NCBI GenBank assembly: GCA_020845635.1
Contig: JADLFI010000012.1
Span: 1-64,000 of the forward strand
Source: Bacteroidia bacterium
GTDB taxonomy: Bacteria > Bacteroidota > Bacteroidia > UBA4408
Direction: 5' to 3'
DNA: 64,000 bases
The notes under the pieces are model-generated. The model ran no database searches. It had not been told where the DNA came from and saw only the letters and a program-made list of their open reading frames with translations. Both the position numbers and the translations under genes were made by a program. This document shows, one piece after another, positions 43,558 through 51,577 of this stretch; the stretch's first letter is position 1; each line of letters starts with the position of its first letter.

Positions 43558-43779
43558 TTAATGATTTGTTTTGTTAATCTCTTTCTCCAATTTATTTAAT
43601 TTTAAGTCTATACTGATAAGGTATATTATTATCCCTACAAATATAATACACAAGACACCAATTACAACGTAAATTTTTCCTGAACTTCTAAAACCATCAG
43701 CCATTTCAACACTTTGAGCCTGCACAGCAGGTACTATCATCAGCAAAAATATGCAAATAAGAGATAATATTTTTTTCAT
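43558..43779 (-). CDS. ccmD: CcmD-like small membrane protein
   Basis: This 73-residue protein has a signal-like N-terminus (MKKILSLICIFLLMIVPAVQAQ), a transmembrane helix (about 35-56, VVIGVLCIIFVGIIIYLI) and a charged, Lys-rich tail with coiled-coil character. Size, topology and position between ccmC and ccmE mark it as CcmD, which helps release haem-loaded CcmE from CcmABC. It is one base short of abutting ccmC. The sequence is poorly conserved, as usual for this protein. Confidence 0.8.
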   Translation of the reverse strand: MKKILSLICIFLLMIVPAVQAQSVEMADGFRSSGKIYVVIGVLCIIFVGIIIYLISIDLKLNKLEKEINKTNH

Positions 43780-43780
43780 A

Positions 43781-44446
43781 TTAATGGGTGTGTAATTTTT
43801 CTATTATTGACTTCATTCTTATTCTTATATTAAGAATCCAAACGGCTAAAAGACTCCAACCGATAATAGCCGGATAAAAAACAATTTTCATTTTTCCGTC
43901 TAAATCATAGCCACCAAAGCCCGGATTGCCGCCATTCCCGGGATGCAATGAGTCGGTCATCCGAGGAAGTACACCTAAAAACACAATCATCATGGTATAA
44001 GCAAATATGTTATAAATGGCACTTACACGTCCTTTCTTGTCATCATCACTAATAGTGTTTCTTAATATTAGGTAAGCAAAATAAAACAATAAACTTATAG
44101 CAGCACCATTAAGTTTGGCATCGTTTACCCACCAAGCACCCCAAGTATTATTAGCCCACAACGAACCGGTAGTTACCCCTAAAATACCCAAGAATAAACC
44201 TACTTTAGCTGCCTCAGCGGATACAATGTCATAATATTTAAACCCTTTGTTGAGGTAAATAACACCATAAATTACCGAAACGGATAATATTAGAATCATA
44301 GAAAACCACATAGTTACATGAAAATATAGGTTTCTGATGGATTCGTGTAAAATAGGCAATGCGGGTACAGGTAATAAAAAGCCGGCAATAATGGTATATA
44401 AAATACATATTATTGATAATATTTTCCACCACTTTAAAACTTTCAT
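43781..44446 (-). CDS. ccmC: Haem exporter/handling protein CcmC
   Basis: This 221-residue protein has six helices and belongs to the CcmC/CcsA haem-handling family. The WWD motif is WGAWWVNDAKLNG (about 106-118), which binds haem at the outer face. His residues ILHESIRNLYFHVTMW before it and LHPGNGG after it would ligate the iron. CcmC transfers haem to CcmE. The gene lies 46 bases after ccmB and ends one base before ccmD. The sequence fits the family in length and motifs. Confidence 0.94.
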   Translation of the reverse strand: MKVLKWWKILSIICILYTIIAGFLLPVPALPILHESIRNLYFHVTMWFSMILILSVSVIYGVIYLNKGFKYYDIVSAEAAKVGLFLGILGVTTGSLWANNTWGAWWVNDAKLNGAAISLLFYFAYLILRNTISDDDKKGRVSAIYNIFAYTMMIVFLGVLPRMTDSLHPGNGGNPGFGGYDLDGKMKIVFYPAIIGWSLLAVWILNIRIRMKSIIEKLHTH

Positions 44447-44492
44447 GTTTTAGTTATTACAAGGCAAAAATCTAGAATTATTAATTTTTAGC

Positions 44493-45140
44493 TTAATCCT
44501 GCCAAAGGTAAGGAAATAATATGTAAGATAATCCTAAAACAACAATATTAATCAATATTAACACGGTTAAATATGGGTAACAAACCGAATTATCAATTCC
44601 GTCAACGGCTAACTTTGAAACTTTAATTAATGTTATCAAAAAAGGAATAAGCATTGGAAAGCTTAAAATAGCCATCATGCTAAAATTGCCGTTGGTTTTT
44701 GAGGCAATGGCCGATATCATGGTTAGAATACTGGAAAAACCAATACTTCCTAATAGTAAAACCAACAAAAATATGGGTAAATTTTGTACCAAGTAATTGA
44801 TAAACATGGCATAAAACACAAAGCATAATAAGCTCATCAGTATCATTAGCAGTGCATTATATATCATCTTAGATAAGATTACCGTTTGTGGTTTTAAAAT
44901 AGTGTAATAGTATAACTGCCTACCCGGGCTATCTTGTGTGAAACTCTTAGAAATGGCATTAATAGAGGCAAAAAGCATTATTATCCAAAATAGTGCATTC
45001 CATGTAGCCGGATGAATAATATTGCGAAAAGATAGATAAGAAGTATAAACCGTGGCTATAACATATAAAAAAATACCTCCAAGAGCGTACTTATTGCGTA
45101 ACTCCAGTTTTATTTCTTTATAGATAAGTTGTAAGAGCAA
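44493..45140 (-). CDS. ccmB: Haem exporter membrane subunit CcmB
   Basis: This 215-residue protein has six helices and matches CcmB, the membrane partner of the ATPase CcmA. Features include LIYKEIKLELRNKYALGGIFLY, the family's N-terminal amphipathic start, NALFWIIMLFASINAISKSFTQDSPGRQLYYY and SILTMISAIASKTNGNFSMMAILSFP. The start is TTG at 45140, only 12 bases downstream of the terminator stem of tRNA-His. No promoter fits between, so the transcript may start before the terminator. CcmA is not in this window. Confidence 0.9.
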   Translation of the reverse strand: MLLQLIYKEIKLELRNKYALGGIFLYVIATVYTSYLSFRNIIHPATWNALFWIIMLFASINAISKSFTQDSPGRQLYYYTILKPQTVILSKMIYNALLMILMSLLCFVFYAMFINYLVQNLPIFLLVLLLGSIGFSSILTMISAIASKTNGNFSMMAILSFPMLIPFLITLIKVSKLAVDGIDNSVCYPYLTVLILINIVVLGLSYILFPYLWQD

Positions 45141-45152
45141 TTAAACTATATT

Positions 45153-45185
45153 AAAAAGGCTTCCCTATTAACGGAAGCCTAAAAA
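45153..45185 (-). terminator. Intrinsic terminator of tRNA-His
   Basis: On the minus strand the stem AGGCTTCC/GGAAGCCT with loop GTTAATAG is followed by TTTTAATA. It starts about seven bases after the tRNA CCA end, and ccmB begins 12 bases beyond it. Confidence 0.85.
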
Positions 45186-45186
45186 T

Positions 45187-45264
45187 TGGGGTAAGTAATG
45201 GGGCTCGAACCCACGACCCTCAGAATCACAATCTGATGCTCTAACCAACTGAGCTATACCTACC
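45187..45264 (-). tRNA. tRNA-His (anticodon GTG)
   Basis: The minus strand folds as a regular tRNA. The acceptor GTAGGTA pairs fully with TACTTAC. The D-arm is TAGCTCAGTTGGTTAGAGC, the anticodon arm TCAGA-TTGTGAT-TCTGA places GTG at 34-36, and the T-arm is GTGGG-TTCGAGC-CCCAT. The extra G at position -1 faces C73, the His identity pair. CCA is encoded, unlike in the tRNA-Leu gene of this window. Confidence 0.96.
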
Positions 45265-45272
45265 ATTTACCG

Positions 45273-45296
45273 TTATTATGAAGATTATCATAATAA
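45273..45296 (-). repeat. Hairpin in the tRNA-His leader
   Basis: TTATTATGA and TCATAATAA form a perfect 9-bp stem around six bases. It lies between the predicted start of transcription (about 45302) and the tRNA 5' end (45264), so the precursor leader is nearly all hairpin. Confidence 0.6.
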
Positions 45297-45308
45297 GTTT
45301 CGGGAGTG

Positions 45309-45338
45309 CAAAGATAACTATTTTATAAAAATCTCAAA
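45309..45338 (-). promoter_or_regulatory. Promoter of tRNA-His
   Basis: On the minus strand TTTG (45338 to 45335) is followed after 18 bases by TATCTTTG (45316 to 45309) and C, a textbook Bacteroidota promoter. Confidence 0.8.
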
Positions 45339-45614
45339 TTTATTTTTCATAATTATTATATACTTTGCCAAAGTAGTTTATTTTCTTTGTTTAAGGCTAA
45401 GCATTATTGGTGTATTACAAGTTAATACGCTATGTTGAAATTGAGATTTACAATTTTTTGGTTAAGAGATTTATTTCTCAAGCACTTGTCTTAATAAAAA
45501 GTAAAAGTTGAACCATTTGAATATAAGTTAATAATTAACGGATTTATTTAAAATTAAATGAATTATTATTAAAAGATTTACCATTACTTAGTTTTTAATA
45601 ATAGAAAATACTAA
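45339..45614 (+). other. AT-rich intergenic region between tRNA-His and a histidine kinase gene
   Basis: This stretch holds no open frame longer than about 20 codons, no tRNA and no clear hairpin. It is AT-rich. Its left edge borders the minus-strand tRNA promoter and its right edge the plus-strand kinase promoter. Confidence 0.6.
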
Positions 45615-45622
45615 TACTTTTG
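45615..45622 (+). promoter_or_regulatory. -7 promoter element of the sensor kinase gene
   Basis: TACTTTTG is an exact TAnnTTTG box followed by GG. It lies only nine bases before the ATG at 45632, so the transcript would have a leader of a few bases at most. Confidence 0.5.
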
Positions 45623-45631
45623 GAAATCTGA

Positions 45632-47167
45632 ATGGGCGAAATGAAGATTTATTCACAAAAACAAAACTGGAAAATAGCCTTAGGTGTTGGTGCCATAATT
45701 ATTATATTAGCATCATTGGCTTATACTAATTATATTATAAAAGAAATAGCCAATGATGAAAGAGCAAAAATTAAAATTTGGGCAGAGGCCATTCAAAAAA
45801 AGGCAGGATTGGTAAAATATACCAACGAACTGTTTGATAAAGTAAAAGCCGAAGAAAGAAAAAGGATTGAAATATGGGCAGAAGCATCTAAAATGCTTAC
45901 CATAAGCGAAACAAGTGCCGATCTTAATTTTTATTTGAGTATTTTAGATAATAACACCACCATTCCGGTAATATTGGTTGATGATAAACATCAAATAAAT
46001 TCATGGAAAAATATAGATGAAGTAGATAATATTCCATATAAAAACTTACCCCAAAGCCAGCAGAATAAACTGAATGAAGTGTTGGCGTATATGATGGAAC
46101 AGAATGATTCAATTTTGATTCCATTGCACGGGAAATCAAAAAATATTATTTATTACAGCGACTCAAAGCTTTTTAATGAATTACGCTTTACTATTGATGA
46201 TCTAATAAAATCATTTATTACCGAAATAGTCAATAACTATGCCTCAGTACCGGTAATTATTACCGATGAAAAAAAGGAAAAGATAATAGCTAGTGGAAAT
46301 ATTGATGAACTAAAAAACGCAAATAGTAATGATGTAAAGCAGATTATTGCTAAAATGAGTAAGCAAAATACACCCATTGAAATTGACCTGGGCGATCAAT
46401 CAAAAAACTATATTTTTTATCAGGATAGTTCTTTGTTGATGTTGATTAAATATTTCCCGTTTGTGCAGCTTGGGGTTATTGCTTTTTTGATAATTATAGG
46501 GTATAGTTTATTCAGCACAGCACGAAAGGCCGAACAAAACCAAGTATGGCTTGGTATGGCCAAAGAAACGGCTCATCAATTAGGCACACCTTTATCGTCA
46601 CTAATAGCCTGGGGCGAGTTGATGAAATCACGCTCGGACAATGGAGCTGAGTTTAAAGAAATTGAGAAGGACATACAGAGGCTTGAAACCATTACGGAAC
46701 GCTTCTCAAAAATTGGTTCGCAGCCGGTTTTAAAGAAGCAGGATATTAATGAGGTTTTACAAGATAGTGTGGAGTATATGCGAAGCCGAACTTCAAGTAA
46801 AGTGATATTTAGCATAAATGCCCCGCATAATCTTGAAGTGTTATGCAATAAGGCTCTTTTTGAATGGGTTATTGAAAACCTTATACGAAATGCTACTGAT
46901 GCTATGGAAGGCGAAGGTAATATTAGCATTAATGTGTACGATCAATCACAATTTGTATATATTGATGTTGAAGATACCGGTAAAGGCATTCCAAAATCAA
47001 AATTTAATACGGTGTTTAAGCCGGGCTATACCACAAAGAAAAGAGGCTGGGGATTAGGATTATCATTAACCAAGCGAATTATTGAAAATTACCATGGCGG
47101 AAAAATATTTGTAAAACGCTCAGAACCCGGAAAGGGTACAACTTTTAGAATAGTGTTAGAAAAATAA
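45632..47167 (+). CDS. Membrane sensor histidine kinase with duplicated sensor segment
   Basis: This 511-residue kinase has one N-terminal helix (about 14-32), an extracytoplasmic sensor (about 33-270), a second helix (about 275-293), then HisKA (KETAHQLGTPLSSL, phospho-acceptor His315) and HATPase_c (ENLIRNATDAM, DTGKGI, GWGLGLSLTKRI). The sensor is internally repeated: ERAKIKIWAEA and ERKRIEIWAEA at the N-side, then IPVILVDDKHQI and VPVIITDEKKEK, followed by YYSDSKL and FYQDSSL. The two units probably fold as tandem PDC/PAS-like modules. No response regulator is adjacent, so it is an orphan. hemW follows with a one-base overlap (TAATG). Confidence 0.92.
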   Translation: MGEMKIYSQKQNWKIALGVGAIIIILASLAYTNYIIKEIANDERAKIKIWAEAIQKKAGLVKYTNELFDKVKAEERKRIEIWAEASKMLTISETSADLNFYLSILDNNTTIPVILVDDKHQINSWKNIDEVDNIPYKNLPQSQQNKLNEVLAYMMEQNDSILIPLHGKSKNIIYYSDSKLFNELRFTIDDLIKSFITEIVNNYASVPVIITDEKKEKIIASGNIDELKNANSNDVKQIIAKMSKQNTPIEIDLGDQSKNYIFYQDSSLLMLIKYFPFVQLGVIAFLIIIGYSLFSTARKAEQNQVWLGMAKETAHQLGTPLSSLIAWGELMKSRSDNGAEFKEIEKDIQRLETITERFSKIGSQPVLKKQDINEVLQDSVEYMRSRTSSKVIFSINAPHNLEVLCNKALFEWVIENLIRNATDAMEGEGNISINVYDQSQFVYIDVEDTGKGIPKSKFNTVFKPGYTTKKRGWGLGLSLTKRIIENYHGGKIFVKRSEPGKGTTFRIVLEK

Positions 47168-48300
47168 TGGCTGGTATATATATACATATTCCTTTTTGTA
47201 AACAAGCCTGTACCTATTGCGATTTTTATTTCTCTACTTCCCCGGCCATGATAAACCCGGTAGCTGATGGGATAATAGCAGAGATTGACATCCGTAAACA
47301 TTTTTTTGATGGAAACGCACCAACAATCATTGAAACTATTTATTTTGGAGGAGGTACGCCATCAACCATGCAACCCGAATTGCTGGATAAAATAATAAAC
47401 AAAATTTATACTACATTTAAAATTAGTGCCCTTCCCGAAATTACTTTAGAGGTAAACCCTGATGATTGTAATATAGAGCGAATCAAAGCCTGGCAAAAGA
47501 TGGGTATAAATCGTATAAGCTGTGGCATTCAATCCTTTGAAGATGAAGATTTAAAGTTTATGAAACGCAGTCATAATGCCGTACAGGCCACAGATGCCAT
47601 AAAAAGAATGCAGGATATAGGTTTTGGAAATATAAATATTGATTTGATTTATGGTCTGCCTAATATGGACAATCTGACTTGGGCAGCTAATTTAGAGAAA
47701 GCCATTCAAATTAATATTCAACACTTATCATGTTACTGTTTAACGGTTGAAGAAAAAACTTTACTATCACATTGGGTTAAAAATAAAAGAGTTAAGTTGG
47801 ATGAAGAAATGGCTGCCAATAACTTTGAGTATTTGATGAGATGGGCTAATGACAACAATTTTGAACATTACGAAATATCAAACTTCTGTATGCCCGGATA
47901 TAGGAGCAAGCATAACAGTTCCTATTGGCAGGGTAAATCATACTTGGGATTAGGCCCTGCAGCACATTCGTACAATGGTAAAATTAGGCAATATAATATT
48001 CCTAATATGTTCACTTATTTGAAAGAGATTAATCAAGGTAAAACAGCCAACATTAATGAAGAATTAAGCCCTTTAGAAAAGTATAACGAAAAAATTATGA
48101 TTGGCTTACGATTGGCAGAAGGGATTAGTTTCACAGAGATTAAAGAATATTTAAACAGTGTTACGGAGCAACACTTCCAGAAGGCTTTGAAGCGTCAAAA
48201 CGATTTACAAAATATACAGCTTTACGAGCATCGTTTTGCCTTAACCCATAAAGGGAAACTTATTGCAGATAGTGTTATTGAAGATTTTTTTGCAGTATAA
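47167..48300 (+). CDS. hemW: HemW-like radical SAM haem chaperone
   Basis: This 377-residue radical SAM protein has the cluster motif CKQACTYCDFYFS (CxxxCxxC, about 10-16). FGGGTPST, LEVNPDD, GINRISCGIQSFEDEDL, HNAVQATDA, IDLIYGLPN and HYEISNF follow. The HemW signature HNSSYW is present, and the C-terminal HTH-like domain ends with LTHKGKLIADSVIEDFF. HemW loads haem onto respiratory enzymes rather than oxidising coproporphyrinogen. It overlaps the sensor kinase by one base. The nearby ccm genes show that this organism makes c-type cytochromes, but they are in a separate operon. Confidence 0.93.
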   Translation: MAGIYIHIPFCKQACTYCDFYFSTSPAMINPVADGIIAEIDIRKHFFDGNAPTIIETIYFGGGTPSTMQPELLDKIINKIYTTFKISALPEITLEVNPDDCNIERIKAWQKMGINRISCGIQSFEDEDLKFMKRSHNAVQATDAIKRMQDIGFGNINIDLIYGLPNMDNLTWAANLEKAIQINIQHLSCYCLTVEEKTLLSHWVKNKRVKLDEEMAANNFEYLMRWANDNNFEHYEISNFCMPGYRSKHNSSYWQGKSYLGLGPAAHSYNGKIRQYNIPNMFTYLKEINQGKTANINEELSPLEKYNEKIMIGLRLAEGISFTEIKEYLNSVTEQHFQKALKRQNDLQNIQLYEHRFALTHKGKLIADSVIEDFFAV

Positions 48301-48303
48301 GAG

Positions 48304-48723
48304 TTATTCGTAATTTGGTAAATACCTTTTAGAGGTTTTATGTTTTATCACTTTCTTCTTCGTTCCCGAAACCCAAACTGTTTTTGTAATTTCAACTGTG
48401 CAACCATTGGTATGCCTACATTTGCCTTTGCGTGTAGTGTAATAATCTCTTGATTTCACTGTCCAAATACAGGTGTTGGTGTCAACTTCAATTATAGGCT
48501 GATATGAGGGAGTTCTTTTTACCTCCTCCATACTTACACCTCGGGGTTTTAATAACATATTTTTACGTAATACAACATCTAAAATACTGGCACTGTCGGC
48601 ACTTGTGTGTGGGCATAAACTATTTTGTGAAAAACCTGAAGTAGTATATATAAGCCCAAGAGTTAATAAAAAACTCTTTTTTAAATGAATGAACCTAATG
48701 ACACAAAATCTAAGCCTAGCCAC
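48304..48723 (-). CDS. Secreted hypothetical protein
   Basis: This 139-residue protein starts at GTG and has a basic N-terminus with a hydrophobic stretch ending near SGFSQ, a plausible signal peptide. The mature part of about 105 residues contains several cysteines (NSLCPHTS, NTCIWTVKSRDYYTT, GKCRHTNGCTVEI), which suggests disulfides, and a basic end. I do not recognise the family. It converges on hemW with a three-base gap, and the desaturase-like gene lies 34 bases upstream on the same strand. Confidence 0.65.
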   Translation of the reverse strand: MARLRFCVIRFIHLKKSFLLTLGLIYTTSGFSQNSLCPHTSADSASILDVVLRKNMLLKPRGVSMEEVKRTPSYQPIIEVDTNTCIWTVKSRDYYTTRKGKCRHTNGCTVEITKTVWVSGTKKKVIKHKTSKRYLPNYE

Positions 48724-48757
48724 TTAAAGTAAAATATTACTAATTATTAAAGTATAA

Positions 48758-49654
48758 TCACTCTTTAACCTCTTGCAGTTCCTCACGTAATTGTTTGGAA
48801 GTTTTTCTACTTCCGTCATGACTCCATCCGGGAGGCATAAATAAGTATTTAAGTTTGGTTGTAAACGGAATATCTTTTTTAAAATCTTGTGCTATACTTA
48901 TCCATTCATGAAAAACTACTTCAATAGGATGGTTCGGTCGTTCAAGGTTTTTGGTTAAACCAAATTTTATTTCTTCATTCTTTAAATCATCTTCAGAAGC
49001 AAATGTTCCAAATAACTTATCCCAAATAATAAAAATCATACCCATATTTTTATCTAAGAAAATGGTATTGGAGGCATGATGAACTCTATGATGCGATGGA
49101 GTGGCCATAAAGTATTCTAAAAATCCTAACTTCTTAATGTATTGCGTATGAATTAGAATGCCATAAATTTGTGTAGCGCTATACATAAACAATATGTCTA
49201 AAGGCTTAAAGCCAAGCAGGGCTAAAGGGATAAAATAAACAAAACGATACAATGGCTGAAATACTGATGATCTGAAACCTGTGCTTAAATTAAACTTTTC
49301 TGATGAATGATGCGTAACATGTACTGCCCAAAACAATCGGCAATAATGGTCAACCCGATGAATAATGTAAAAAATAAAATCTTCAAAAATCAGTAATAAC
49401 GACCAGTAAAGAATTTTGTTTTCTATTTGTATAAACTTATATTGAAAAAAGAAAGCAAGAAAACCTATACAAAAGGCTCTGATTAATATTTCCAAACTAA
49501 AATTTAAAGCTGATAAATAAACATTCGTTAAGGTGTCTTTTACAGTATATAGTTTTTTGTTATGAATAGAACTTAAAATCATCTCTCCTCCAATCAAAAT
49601 AGCATATAATGGGGTAGAAATAAGCAAAATTAGGGTTTGTTTGTAATCTTCCAT
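48758..49654 (-). CDS. Sterol desaturase/fatty acid hydroxylase family protein
   Basis: This 298-residue membrane protein has four to five helices and the His-rich di-iron motifs of the fatty acid hydroxylase superfamily. HRVDHYCRLFW is the HxxxH-type first box, HVTHHSSE the HxxHH box and HHRVHHASN the last HHxxHH-type box. Members hydroxylate or desaturate sterols, carotenoids or fatty acids with O2. In Bacteroidota, substrates include carotenoids, hopanoids or lipid acyl chains. None is indicated by neighbours, apart from an acyltransferase gene divergent from it at 49700. Confidence 0.9.
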   Translation of the reverse strand: MEDYKQTLILLISTPLYAILIGGEMILSSIHNKKLYTVKDTLTNVYLSALNFSLEILIRAFCIGFLAFFFQYKFIQIENKILYWSLLLIFEDFIFYIIHRVDHYCRLFWAVHVTHHSSEKFNLSTGFRSSVFQPLYRFVYFIPLALLGFKPLDILFMYSATQIYGILIHTQYIKKLGFLEYFMATPSHHRVHHASNTIFLDKNMGMIFIIWDKLFGTFASEDDLKNEEIKFGLTKNLERPNHPIEVVFHEWISIAQDFKKDIPFTTKLKYLFMPPGWSHDGSRKTSKQLREELQEVKE

Positions 49655-49699
49655 ATTCCTTTTCTGTAGTTATTTTGACTTCAAAAGTAACAATAATAA

Positions 49700-51028
49700 A
49701 TGTTTAAGACCAATAAAAAACTACATTTGCAGTCTATGAGTTTGCTAATACGCATATTTTTAAAAATTATTTACATTATTACGGCACGCACTTTTTATTC
49801 AAAAATTGTTGTGCTTAATGCTGAAACTGTACCTCACAAAAAACCTTTATTAATTGCGGTTAATCACAGCAATGCTTTTTGGGATGGTGTAATGATAGGA
49901 TTGCATTTAAAACAAAAAGTATGGTTTCTGGCACGCGGTGATGTTTTTAAAAACACTTTCGTAGCTAAAATACTTAATGCCATTGGTATTACGCCCATAT
50001 ACAGAATGCAAGAAGGAATTGAGAATTTGGAGAAAAATAATGAAGTCTTTAATCGTTGTTATCAGTTATTGAAAAATCATAGCTCGGTACTTATTTTTCC
50101 GGAAGGGAACTGCGAACGAGAGAGTGTGTTAAGACCTTTGAAAAAGGGTGCTGCACGCATAGCACATGGTGCAATTCAGTATTTTCCGGAAAATAAAGAG
50201 TTATATGTTGTTGGGGCAGCCATTAATTATGATGAACCTGATAATTTGAATTCTGAAGTATATTTAGTTTTTAATAAAACATTCAAGGTAAGCGACTATT
50301 TTTCTAAGGCTTCAAACCTTGACGGCAAAAGTGCGGCACGTTTTACGAATGATGTTGCACAGTCAATTGATGAGGTAATGTTTAACATTCACGATAGAGA
50401 TAAACTTTCTATTTTTCATTTTATTAAAAGAAATTTTGACGTTTTGATTACAGGTAATAGCGGCAATGATAAGGTAAAGTTTGAGAAAATTAAACACTTC
50501 AGCCAACTTATTAATACACATCAGACAGCCTATTATGAAATGGCCTCGGAAGTAATACTCTATAAGTCGGTACTTGAACAATATAAATTACGCGAAAAAC
50601 AAGTAAATAAATATTTAATACAAAAACGTTTTTTTGATGACTATTTAGTTTTTGTTATTTTATCTTTTTCTGCCCTACCTGCTTTAGTTTTCAACTCATG
50701 GCCTTACCTATTATCATATAGAGTTGCTAAAAAAACGGCCAAAAAACCTGAGTTCTTCAGCTCTGTCAATATTGGCTCTGCCGGCTTACTATATTTTTTA
50801 TGGTATGTTATTTTATTAATAGGTTTAGTTGTATTTTTTACTTTTGTTAAAGCATTGTTAATCATTGTGGTATTGCATATTTGTGGCATTACTGCTTTAC
50901 ATTGGCTAAGCACATACCGCGCAATTAAAGCCCAAAGACGTATATTTAAATTAAAAGAGAAGGAAAGAAACAGGCTGTTGACTTTAAGAAAACAATGTAT
51001 TGAAGCTATTATTAAATTTATTTCATAA
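49700..51028 (+). CDS. Lysophospholipid acyltransferase (PlsC domain)
   Basis: This 442-residue protein has a PlsC acyltransferase domain at about 35-200: AVNHSNAFWDGVMIG supplies HxxxxD, LARGDVFKN, ITPIYRMQEG and LIFPEGNCERES the EGT-like motif with Asn instead of Thr. The C-terminal half contains helices (about 320-385) and ends in a charged region. It probably acylates a lysophospholipid or a lipid precursor at the inner membrane. Its stop overlaps the smpB start (TAATG). Confidence 0.9.
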   Translation: MFKTNKKLHLQSMSLLIRIFLKIIYIITARTFYSKIVVLNAETVPHKKPLLIAVNHSNAFWDGVMIGLHLKQKVWFLARGDVFKNTFVAKILNAIGITPIYRMQEGIENLEKNNEVFNRCYQLLKNHSSVLIFPEGNCERESVLRPLKKGAARIAHGAIQYFPENKELYVVGAAINYDEPDNLNSEVYLVFNKTFKVSDYFSKASNLDGKSAARFTNDVAQSIDEVMFNIHDRDKLSIFHFIKRNFDVLITGNSGNDKVKFEKIKHFSQLINTHQTAYYEMASEVILYKSVLEQYKLREKQVNKYLIQKRFFDDYLVFVILSFSALPALVFNSWPYLLSYRVAKKTAKKPEFFSSVNIGSAGLLYFLWYVILLIGLVVFFTFVKALLIIVVLHICGITALHWLSTYRAIKAQRRIFKLKEKERNRLLTLRKQCIEAIIKFIS

Positions 51029-51486
51029 TGAAAATGAAATTGGACAAGGACATTCAGATAAAAAACAAACGTGCTTCGTTTGAGTTTATTCTTATGGATG
51101 GTTTTGAGTGCGGCATACAATTGATGGGATCCGAAATTAAATCAATAAGACAAGGAAAAGCCTCAATTGTAGAAGCATACTGTTTTGTGCACAATAATGA
51201 AATTTGGGTAAAGAATATGAATATTTCGGAGTATAAAGAGGCAAGCCTTAATAATCATGCCCCTAAGCGCGAGCGTAAATTGCTCCTAAAACGTAACGAG
51301 ATAGATAAGATTATTTCAAAACTAAAGAATAAAGGTTTTACACTGATCCCTACACTCCTGTATATAAACGAAAAAGGACTTGCCAAGTTGCAGATACACA
51401 TTGCCAAAGGCAAAAAGTTGTATGATAAAAGAGAGTCACTAAAAACTAAAGATGCAGTTCGAGAAATGGCACGTAAAATAAAATAA
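51028..51486 (+). CDS. smpB: SsrA-binding protein SmpB
   Basis: This 152-residue protein matches SmpB, which carries tmRNA to stalled ribosomes in trans-translation. Conserved features are IKNKRASFEFILMDGFECGIQLMGSEIKSIRQGKASI, the NNEIWVKNMNI strand, YKEAS...HAPKRERKLLL and the C-terminal basic tail GKKLYDKRESLKTKDAVRE, which occupies the mRNA channel. Length and motifs are typical. It overlaps the acyltransferase by one base. Confidence 0.98.
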   Translation: MKMKLDKDIQIKNKRASFEFILMDGFECGIQLMGSEIKSIRQGKASIVEAYCFVHNNEIWVKNMNISEYKEASLNNHAPKRERKLLLKRNEIDKIISKLKNKGFTLIPTLLYINEKGLAKLQIHIAKGKKLYDKRESLKTKDAVREMARKIK

Positions 51487-51577
51487 GTTATTTTATTTAG
51501 AGCTAGGTTTCTTTTTTTTATTCCGACAATTTTAGTACCTTTAACCCTTTGTTTAACCCGAAAAATTTTTAGATAAA

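Noticed and set aside
47167-48300. Oxygen-independent coproporphyrinogen oxidase HemN
   Set aside because: The HNSSYW motif and shorter length mark it as HemW, the haem chaperone branch.
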